DNA of 18,018 nucleotides, taken from NCBI GenBank assembly GCA_023437885.1, contig JAEZFH010000499.1, positions 1-18,018 of the forward strand, read 5' to 3'. A model generated the notes under the pieces. It made no database searches. It was not told the origin of the DNA and worked only from the letters and a program-made list of their open reading frames with translations. Made by a program: the position numbers and the translations under genes. Source of the stretch: Bacillota bacterium (GTDB lineage: Bacteria; Bacillota; Clostridia; Lachnospirales; Lachnospiraceae). Shown here in pieces: positions 1 through 8,700 of this stretch (position 1 is its first letter; each line of letters begins with the position of its first letter).

Positions 1-1
1 G

Positions 2-1369
2 GTAAGGTATACGGAAACCGGAGAGATCGCTGCAATGACCGAGGAGGATGACAGGGATGTCATTCTCACCATTTCCGATACGGGCTGCGGCATTCCGAAA
101 GAACAGTGGGAGCAGATATTTACGGAATTCAACCATGATATTTTGTCTGAGCGGCAGTACAAACAGGGCCTGGGCCTGGGTCTTTTTATCAGCAGGCAAT
201 TGGCAAGGAAGATGCGGGGGGATGTCTGGATTGCCAATTCCATTCTGGGAGAAGGTACAAGCCTGTCGCTTCGTCTCCCCAGGGGGCAGCTTCAAAACAG
301 CAGTGCTGTCTTGGTGCCTGTACTTGAAAAAAAATTATATGTGCCAAGGAGAGAAAGTCCGGATACCAATAAAAGCAGCAAAAAGATCCTCCTGGTGGAT
401 GACGAACCTGCCAATGTCAGGGTGCTGTCTATTATGCTGGAGAAGGAATACCAGGTTTTTGCGGCTTATCATGGGGAAGAAGCCTTGCAGCAGCTTCAGA
501 GCCGAAAGTTTCATCTCCTGATTACGGATATGATGATGCCCGGCATGTCGGGTATTGAATTGACGCAGCGAATCCGGCAAAACTATTCTCCGATTGAGCT
601 GCCGATTATCATATCAACGGTCCGAAGCGGAGACAGAGAAATTGAGCTGGCCTATCAAAATGGTGCAAATGATTATATTACCAAGCCTTTTACCGAGGAG
701 GAGATTCAGTGGAGAGTGAGAAGTCTGCTGAAATTAACGGATACCATGGAACGTGCCTTCGAAAATGAAATTGCATTTTTACAGGCCCAGATCAAGCCTC
801 ATTTTATTTATAACGCCTTAAGCAATATCATCGCCCTCTGCTATGAGGACGGAGAGAGGGCAGCCGAACTGCTGTCCATGCTCAGCCGGTACTTAAGATA
901 TATTTTTCAGCGGGACCGGACCCAACAGACCTTGTCGCTGAACCAGGAGCTGGATATTATTAAGACCTATGTGGAAATTGAAAAATTGCGTTTTGGCGGC
1001 CGCCTTCACTATGAAACATACATTGACCCTGCCGTGCTTGACAGCAAGATAAGGATTCCGGTCCTGCTTATTCAGCCGCTGATTGAAAATGCCATTCGTC
1101 ACGGGCTTTTCAACAAACAGGGAAAAGGAACGGTTTCCCTGAGTATTACAGAGGGGGAGGACTTCATCCGCATCGTTGTAGAGGATGATGGGGTAGGCAT
1201 GAGCGATGATGAGGTCTACCGGCTTCTCCATGAAAAAGGAGGCAAGGGCATTGGTATCAAAAATATACAGATGCGGGTGGCTTCTTTCCCCAAAGCTGAT
1301 TTTCTTATTGATTCTGAATTGGAAAAAGGAACCAGGTGTGTACTCTTTCTGCCAAAGGAGTTGATTTAA
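2..1369 (+). CDS. Hybrid sensor histidine kinase with two kinase modules (5' truncated)
   Basis: The reading frame is open from the left edge, so the N-terminal sensor and the first dimerisation/phosphoacceptor region lie outside the window; 455 residues are visible. In order they are: (1) the C-terminal half of a HATPase_c domain, with G1-type box DTGCGI and G2-type box GLGLGLFIS; (2) a receiver domain beginning KILLVDDEP, with the predicted phosphoacceptor Asp at codon 527-529 (LLITDMMMPG) and the conserved Lys in YITKPF; (3) a second, LytS/YehU-type kinase module (His_kinase family) with motif QIKPHFIYN, the His at codon 800-802, an N-box PLIENAIRHG and glycine boxes DDGVGM and GKGIGIKNI. 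The stop codon abuts the start of the response regulator at 1370, so the two are surely co-transcribed. Likely role: membrane-linked sensing that passes phosphate to the neighbouring regulator. The signal is unknown because the sensor part is not in the window. Confidence 0.9.
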   Translation, partial: VRYTETGEIAAMTEEDDRDVILTISDTGCGIPKEQWEQIFTEFNHDILSERQYKQGLGLGLFISRQLARKMRGDVWIANSILGEGTSLSLRLPRGQLQNSSAVLVPVLEKKLYVPRRESPDTNKSSKKILLVDDEPANVRVLSIMLEKEYQVFAAYHGEEALQQLQSRKFHLLITDMMMPGMSGIELTQRIRQNYSPIELPIIISTVRSGDREIELAYQNGANDYITKPFTEEEIQWRVRSLLKLTDTMERAFENEIAFLQAQIKPHFIYNALSNIIALCYEDGERAAELLSMLSRYLRYIFQRDRTQQTLSLNQELDIIKTYVEIEKLRFGGRLHYETYIDPAVLDSKIRIPVLLIQPLIENAIRHGLFNKQGKGTVSLSITEGEDFIRIVVEDDGVGMSDDEVYRLLHEKGGKGIGIKNIQMRVASFPKADFLIDSELEKGTRCVLFLPKELI

Positions 1370-2461
1370 ATGTATACGGCTATGCTTGTCGAAGATGAGA
1401 TAAATATACTGAAGCATATGAATAAAATGGTTTCCGCCATGGGCGATTTTGTAGTCAAGGGTGCGTTTGACGTCCCGGAAGAGGCCTTGGACGCTTTTGC
1501 GGATATTCTGCCCGATGTAGTGCTGCTGGACATTGAAATGCCCAGAATGAATGGACTGGAGCTGGCCAGGAAGATGCTGGACCTAAAACAGGATCTGCAT
1601 ATCGTCTTTTTGACAGCTTATAATAACTATGCTCTGAATGCCTTTGAGGTAGGGGCGATTGACTATTTGATGAAGCCTGTAATGAAAGAAGATCTGGAAA
1701 GAACAGTAAAGCGGCTGAATAAGATTATGGGAAGAAAGCAGGAACAAACCCGTCAGGAAGAGGAGGAGGATCCACTCCCTGCCCGCTGCTTTGGCTGCTA
1801 TGAGGTAAGGGACCGGAAACAGCAGCTTATAAAATGGCCTACGAAAAGAGCTGAGGAGGTCTTTGCCTTTCTTCTGGCCCGTCAGGAGGAATATGTGAGC
1901 AAGTGGGAGCTGCTGGAGGTCTTCTGGCCGGAGATGGAAGAGGAGCGGGGATTGCATAACCTGCATAATACCCTCTATCGTATTAAGCAAGTGTTGAAGC
2001 TGCTGTCCTTATCCCCCCAGATTCAAAAAGTAAATGACGGCTATATACTGGAGGCGGAAGGCAGCCTGTCAGACCTCAGGCAATTTTTGATATTGGAAAA
2101 GCAGAAGAAAGGCGATGAAGATTTAATAGCAGAGAAAGCCTCTGAGGTATTCTTATCTTATGCTGCGCCTTTATTTGGCACCCGGGATTATTTCTGGAGC
2201 CTTCCCATGCAAAAAAATATGGCGCAGAGCTATAAAAGGCTATGTCACAGGCTCCTTCTGCATTACCGGGAACAGGACCGGTTCTGGAAAGGGGAGGAGA
2301 TGATCCGTCATTATGTTGTCCAGCATGTGGAGGATGAAGAGATGATGAAATTATGGCTGGGGCTGGTTGCGCACTGGAAAGGGCATGAAGAAAAAACGGG
2401 AAAATACCGGGATTGGTTTAATGAAAAATTAAAGGAAGCTGAGCTGCCGTTGCTGGGATAA
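1370..2461 (+). CDS. Response regulator with SARP-like winged-helix and BTAD-type output
   Basis: A 363-residue protein. The receiver domain (about residues 1-120) has the acidic pair E8/D9, phosphoacceptor D54 (VVLLDIEMP), T82 and K102 (YLMKP). After a charged linker (about 120-135), residues ~140-230 resemble the winged-helix DNA-binding domain of SARP/OmpR type (WPTKRAEEVFAFLLAR ... VSKWELLEVFWPE ... LHNTLYRIKQVL ... VNDGYIL). The rest is helical and resembles a bacterial transcriptional activator (BTAD/TPR-like) domain. The ATG follows the kinase stop codon with no gap, and AAGGAG at 1355-1360 lies 9 nt upstream of it, inside the kinase gene, so translation is probably coupled. Receiver-plus-SARP regulators are known in Firmicutes but much less studied than actinobacterial SARPs. 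The likely target, by inference, is the promoter at 2513-2547 and the giant surface protein. The output domain assignment is by eye and is less certain than the receiver. Confidence 0.88.
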   Translation: MYTAMLVEDEINILKHMNKMVSAMGDFVVKGAFDVPEEALDAFADILPDVVLLDIEMPRMNGLELARKMLDLKQDLHIVFLTAYNNYALNAFEVGAIDYLMKPVMKEDLERTVKRLNKIMGRKQEQTRQEEEEDPLPARCFGCYEVRDRKQQLIKWPTKRAEEVFAFLLARQEEYVSKWELLEVFWPEMEEERGLHNLHNTLYRIKQVLKLLSLSPQIQKVNDGYILEAEGSLSDLRQFLILEKQKKGDEDLIAEKASEVFLSYAAPLFGTRDYFWSLPMQKNMAQSYKRLCHRLLLHYREQDRFWKGEEMIRHYVVQHVEDEEMMKLWLGLVAHWKGHEEKTGKYRDWFNEKLKEAELPLLG

Positions 2462-2512
2462 GCATGAATGAAATGCGCAAGGGGTTGGTGAGGGTTACGT
2501 TATTTTTTGTTT

Positions 2513-2547
2513 TTTGAGAGAAATTTGAGAGAAATCTATTATATAAT
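2513..2547 (+). promoter_or_regulatory. Putative promoter with 11-bp tandem activator repeat
   Basis: TTTGAGAGAAA occurs twice in direct tandem, in register at exactly 11 bp across 2513-2535. A perfect TATAAT -10 box follows at 2542-2547, six bases after the repeat. No good -35 hexamer lies 16-18 nt upstream, as expected for an activator-dependent promoter. Transcription would start near 2554 and give a ~195-nt leader ahead of the giant surface protein. SARP-family activators are known to bind heptamer direct repeats 11 bp apart, with the downstream copy close to the -10 box, which fits the regulator encoded just upstream. Binding by that regulator is inference. Confidence 0.6.
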
Positions 2548-2627
2548 GAAAAAAACGGAGAAATATGGCGTTTTTGTTAATAAGAAGCAACGAATGACTG
2601 TATAGATGGGAAGAGGAGGAACCGGCA

Positions 2628-2735
2628 ATGAAAGAACGGGAGTTCCTTGTAGAGTATAACGAAACTCCACCCATTTGTATCACGAAAATTAAGTTTGCAA
2701 CTATATTTACTTTACTGCAAACTTATTTTTATTAA
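2628..2735 (+). CDS. Possible 35-residue leader peptide
   Basis: A short frame starts at an ATG preceded by AGGAGG (2614-2619) at 8-nt spacing, a near-ideal ribosome binding site. It encodes 35 residues beginning MKEREFLVEYNETPP and ending LLQTYFY, and stops with TAA at 2733-2735, 14 nt before the ATG of the giant surface protein. It has no clear signal peptide or membrane segment and I recognise no family. Its last third coincides with the inverted repeat at 2685-2730, so a translating ribosome would disrupt that hairpin. It may be a regulatory leader peptide or a small gene in the same operon. A chance frame is possible, and the case for it rests on the strong Shine-Dalgarno and the tight spacing. 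Confidence 0.4.
   Translation: MKEREFLVEYNETPPICITKIKFATIFTLLQTYFY
2685..2730 (+). promoter_or_regulatory. AT-rich inverted repeat in leader of the surface protein gene
   Basis: TAAGTTTGCA (2690-2699) and TGCAAACTTA (2716-2725) form a perfect 10-bp inverted repeat around a 16-nt loop. After one T/T mismatch the stem extends by AAAA (2685-2688) against TTTT (2727-2730). The downstream arm is T-rich and ends 6 nt before the AGGAGG (2737-2742) of the giant surface protein gene. It could be an attenuator or terminator-like hairpin, a hairpin limiting access to the ribosome binding site, or a DNA operator. The sequence does not decide among these. Confidence 0.5.
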
Positions 2736-2749
2736 GAGGAGGATACCAT

Positions 2750-5700
2750 ATGAGAAAACAGAAGTTGTTCCTTCGTATGCTGGCTGTGATCCTTTCGGCA
2801 GTTATGGTACTGGGAAGTACGGCAGTCACGGCGATGGGAGAGGTTTCTGCCGGCATAAGCAGTGAAAATGCAGCGTTTGAGGAGCTGCCGGAGGATACCG
2901 TAAATCAGGAGGCAGAGAACAGTGATTCCCTTGCAGAGCCTACGCTGCCGGATACGCCTGCAGCTAAGTCGGCCACAGGACCCGCAATTATGCTGGGAGC
3001 CCCTCTGCTGGACTACCAAATCAACGAGGATGTTTATAGCTGGACTGAAGGGGAACAAACCGTTACCTTGAGCGGAAACGATATTCTCACCATTCTGAAT
3101 GCACCTCCGGTGGATGCTAAGATCACATTTGACATAGCTTCAGACTCCGGTTCCAATGTGACGATTACAGGAGACGCTTCAACAATATACAACAATGTCC
3201 GTATTAATGTACAAAAGGATATAAATTTGACTCTTGAGAACCTGAACATTGTGGCACCGGATACTTTTGGCGGTTTCTTTAGTTACCCCGCCCTTCACTG
3301 GAGCAGCTCCGGAGGAGATGCAACTCTGACGATTTCCGGCCAATGCAGCCTTACAGGAAGCATGTTCAGTTCCGGTAAGGGATCCACTGGCAATCAGCAG
3401 CTGACCATTACCGGCAACGGCGGTGGTGACGATAGATTGATTGCACAGGGAGGAAGTTATACAATCCCTGACATCAACAACGGACAGCCTGTAGGACATG
3501 GGATCTATATGCTCGGCCTTACCAGCGAGGGGGCTAAACTTACCATCCGGGGTGTTACCGTCGAAGCAACAGGCGGTAATGATAACGGAGACTTTGGCGT
3601 AGGCGGCTATGGAATCGGTGTTATAAATGGAAGTATTGATATTATTGATGCAGCCGTAACCGCTGCCAGTGGCTCCGATTCCCACGCTACAGCCATTATG
3701 TCCGCTATTTTAGCGGGAGGAAATTCGTCCGGTGGCGGAGATCTTTCTATTACAAACAGTACCGTGGCGGCTATCGGTGCTGACAATGCCAGCTCTGCAG
3801 GTGATACCGGTATCAGTACTTACAGGAAGCTCATGATAAACAGCGGCACGGTAGTAATTCAAGCCGGGGATAGTACTTCGGCCAAGGGAGGAAGTGCTAT
3901 TAGTGCGGGAGAGCTGCAAATTTCCGGCGGAACGGTGACGGCTACTGCTGGGAACAGCACCGATCAAGACGGAGGAATAGCAATTTACATATGGCCAGGG
4001 ACGCTGCAGATTTCCGGCGGAACGGTGACGGCGTACGGTGGTAACGGAAAAGGGTACGGTGGTCACAGCATTTATGCCGCAAGCGGCACAGTCACCTTGG
4101 AAACCGGTTCCAATCTTACGGCAGTCGGCGGTAATGGCGCAACACAAAGTGGTGGCGTAGGTCTGCGGGCCTACAACTCCGGTATCGGCAATACCGTTAC
4201 GATAGCAAACAGCGCCGGTGACATTTACATACGAGGCGGACAGGGCGCAACGGAGCAAAGACCATCTGTTATGGGCGGCGAAGCGTATATCGGTACAGGG
4301 AATATCGGTGACATGATGAAGGAAACCGGTGCCGGTGCTTTCTCCATCAAGAACACGCCTGGCGGAAACGAGGTATATAAGGTAAGCGTCAGCACCATTC
4401 CGGCTGCGGAGGTTACAATCCGTTGCATTGTCGGCAGTGGGACACCATCGGAATACACCTACCGTGCCAAAGCTGACCAGAACGGAACAGCCTATCTATG
4501 GCTTCCCGCAGGTTCCCAAACCCTGAAGGCTGACAATTATCCCGACACCAACACCACCGTAGCGACTAACTATACCAATACTGCTGTGCTGGGTGGACAG
4601 TCCGTCGTGACGGCGCATAATTCTGTGGAGCTGCAAACCTATATGGCAGCCTCAAATGTAACAACAATCAACCTGGTAGACGGAACCACTTATGAGTATC
4701 CGGGCGGAACAGTCTCCCGTGATTTGACGATCAACGGAAACGGAGCAGAGATTGTGGCGGGAACCGGAGTGAACGATACCGTTGTTAGATGCGATGGTAC
4801 TATAGTTGATTTGGCTTTGGGGAATTATACCGGTGTGAAGACCTTCCTGAAGGTAGAAGGTGCGGGAAGTGCCCTGAAACTAAAGAATGTGGTACTTAGG
4901 AACGGTAGTAATAAAAATGGAACGGATAACACAAGTGACGGCATATTTACCGTAATCAACGTAAAGACCGGCGGTTCGCTTGCTATGGATAATGTAACTT
5001 TGGAGAGCTTCCATAATAATCCGGTTTCCGGGAATAACCTTAACTTTGGTATTCACGCAGAGCCGGGAGCCGTATCAACTGTGATACAGAACAGCAGGTT
5101 CGAAAGCAGCAATGCCTTCAGAAATGCAGTAGCAATCCGGAATGGAGCAATGCAAATCAGTAATAATACCTTTGAGGGGACAGACTATCCGGAAAGGTTG
5201 AGGCAATCGGACGGCTATGAATATGCAATATACATCTATGGAGGAAATGGAACAGTAACGCAAAACACCATTACAGGCTACGACAGCACCACTCAGTTAG
5301 GTTATGCAAGTGCAGGAATTGCCGTAATTGGCTTCTACAGCACGGAAGTGACCGTTAATAACAATGTGCTGTCCTATAACGAAAGTGGAATTGATGTAAC
5401 GAAGACCTGGTCTCCATGGTCTACAAACACACATATGATGGTGAACGGGAAGCTATTGGATTCCAGTGAAGCAGCATATACGATAGGGGAAGCTCTGAAG
5501 GCAGCCAATACCCAGGATTATGTATCAGTTTCTCTTAATCAGAATGATGAAGTGCAATTGGAGACCTCAGGTGGAAAGAAGTATTATGCAGTGCTTGGAG
5601 GGTATCGATCCCCTTGGCTCACTGTATCAAATACCGTAGGAAACACCGTGTCGGTTCAATTACCGTTAACGGATATAGATACACTGAATGCGGCAGATCC

Positions 5701-8700
5701 AATTGAATTCGAGATGCAAGTGGATGGAGGTACAAATTGGACTGCAGTAATTCCGGCCTGGGTGCAGAAGCCGACAGAGGCGAAGCTGACACTGGAGGCA
5801 GGCCATGAATACCGTATCAGGGCGAAGCTGACACATAAAAGCTATGTAGAGTCAGGAGATCCTACGGAAAGAACCTTGATCACCTATTCCAATCCAATTA
5901 CCATAACGCAAGCTTCAGGAGGACCTGAATTTGTCGGAGGAACCCAAAGCATTACAGTGCGCCCATATCCAAATGCAACGGATCTTCGGGATCAGCTGTA
6001 TGTCAGTGACCTTGATGTTGGGCAGACCCTGACTTGGACTGTAGTCAGCGGGCCCAGCCATGGTACCTTGACCGGATTTCCGGTAACCGCCAGTACAAAT
6101 GGATCGGGAGGCATCTATGGAACAACAGGAAGCACGGATACCAGAATACCTGCTGCTGTTGCGTACACGCCTGCGGAAGGCTATACGGGCAGTGACAGCT
6201 TTACGATTCAGGTCAGTGACGGCACAGCGACAGACACCCGTGTTATTAATGTCGGTGTCAACCTTGCTTCAGGCTTGGAGGTAACGGCGAATAATTCTGC
6301 TGAGCTTGAAGCTGCAATCAACAATCCGGCTGTTGCAACAATCAATCTGAAATCCGGCACTATCTACCAGATTATGGGAGCAGAGATAAATCGCTCCTTG
6401 ACCATAAACGGCAATAATGCAGTGATTGAGGCTTTGAGCGGCGTTGGACAGAGCTTTGATAATCAGACCATCTATCACCTTGGTATGCCGGATGCAAACG
6501 GTAACCGCAGATATAGAGGGAACCTGTTCTGGTATGTTAAGGATGGGGGAAGCCTGATGGTAGAAAACCTTACCTTGAGAAATGCAGCAACTTCAGAAAA
6601 TGAGCAGGGACTTACGGGCATATTTGCTGCTATGTTGCTCAATGATACGGCCAATCTTTCACTCACAGGTGTTTCCTTTGAGAATTTCTGGTTTAAAAAT
6701 AGTAAGTTTGCGGAGCAGAATAACCTGTCTGCAGCGCAGGGGCTTTACAGCTCATACTCGGATATGAGCTATGGTGTTTATACCGATTATAACTGTACCG
6801 GAGTTATTGCCATAAGCAATAGCACCTTCGGCAGTTCAAATGCTTTCCGTGATGCGATACATATCTATAATGGAAGCAGTGTCAGTATTGAAAACTGTAC
6901 ATTGACCGGAACAGAACACCCTGATCGCCTGCGGGAATCGGATCGCTTTGAATACGGTATGTTTTTGTATGGCGGAAATTGTTCGGTTATGAACAACAAT
7001 ATCAGCGGCTATGACAGCAAAAAAAATGCCGACTATTCCAGCGCAGGTATGGCATTACTTCCTTATTATAATTTGAGCGCTATGATAGAAGGTAATACTG
7101 TTCAGGGAAATGATTCCGGCCTGGATATTACCGGAGGCTGGGAAGCCTTAAATCCGGCTCCGGCAGTTGAAATTAACAATATAGAGCTGGATACAGAGGA
7201 TCATGGTTTCATAATTGGTGAGGGGTTGAAGGCTTCCAATATCATAAGCGGAAACACAGGAGCAAATATCTATATCAAGCTGGATCAAAACGACGATGCC
7301 AATGCTTTTGTATATTATTCTCCGTTCTTATCTATAAGTACAACGAATAAAACAAAGCTTACGCTGGATTTTTCCCAGACAGCGGATGCAGTAGAGCTTA
7401 TATCTACAGCGATAACCATTGAAGTTCAACAATCAGAGGATAATGGACAGAGTTGGACGACAGCTTCAGTAGAAGGGGTTTTAAATAACGACTCCACTTC
7501 GGCTGTAGTAAATCTTGAGGCTAATAAAACATACACCTTAAGAGTAAAAAAGACACATAATAATAATCAGACTCCTAACACTGTAATAACAGGCTATTCT
7601 GACTCTGTTACATTTTCAGCGCTAAGCAGCGAAGCAGGAATTGCTAGCATATTGTCCAAGCCAATTACAGCAGGAACCGAGGCAGGAACAAGCGAAGCGC
7701 CGAAGACAGTATGCATCAGCGTAGAGAATGACGTTGCAGCAGTCGCTTTGGGCAATATCGTAAAAAGCGATGCAGGAGCAACAGTGACCTTTTATGGGAC
7801 AGATAACACCTTCGCCGTACCGGCAACCGGCAGCGTTAACCTGACACCGGGAGCTGCAACAGAGATATATATTAAGGTGACTGCAGCGGACGGAACAATC
7901 TTACACTACAAAGTGACTATCAATCGGGCAGTCGGCACAATGAATGTAACCGTGGTAAAAGTGACCGCTTTCAATGCGGGCCTGACACCCAGCCTGGCTA
8001 CCATTGAGGTTGCGATGAATGACATCGGACTGAATGCAGGTGCATTTACCGTAAACAATATGACCACACCGGGTTCTGCTGTCACAGTGAACAATGTGAC
8101 ATATTCCGGCGGAAAATACATCCTGTCTGTGAGTGGCATGACCTATTATGATTCCTATAGCCTGACCATCACAAAAGCAGGGTATACCTCTTATACCAAC
8201 AGCAGCTTCTATGGAGAGCTGGCGGCAGCAGGAGATTTGAATTTAATCAATGAGCCAAATATGTTCCCTACCTACAGCAGAGCGCTTACAAGCCCCGGTA
8301 TCGTAACCATAAGCAACAGTAATTATGCGGCAAACGATAAGCTGTATTCAGGCCCGGTTTATACTGCAATTGATTCGAATAATGGTAATCCGGATAACGG
8401 AACAATAACCAGGTTAATCGGTATCTTCGTGAAAGCACCCGAGGGAGCCAAGGGAGTAAAAACCTTGAGACTTAACGGACAAATGGAACAGGTGACGGAA
8501 GATTCTCTGATTGACAGCAATCCGAACTATCAGGAAACAGTGGCTTCGGGCAAAGCAGCCAATCATAATGATTACTGGAAAACCATTGCCTTTGTACCGC
8601 TGTATACTCAAATCGCCAGCGCGAGACAGGCGGACAACTCCAGAATATTGGTCGATCCTGCCGACAGATTTAGGATTGTCGAATGGTATGACAATGAAGA

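Noticed and set aside
2491..2515. T-rich stretch after the response regulator gene as an intrinsic terminator
   Set aside because: The T-runs are present but I find no stable stem before them.
3900..4130. CRISPR-like short repeats
   Set aside because: Repeats such as TTTCCGGCGGAACGGTGACGG are in-frame protein repeats of the beta-helix region, without regular unique spacers.
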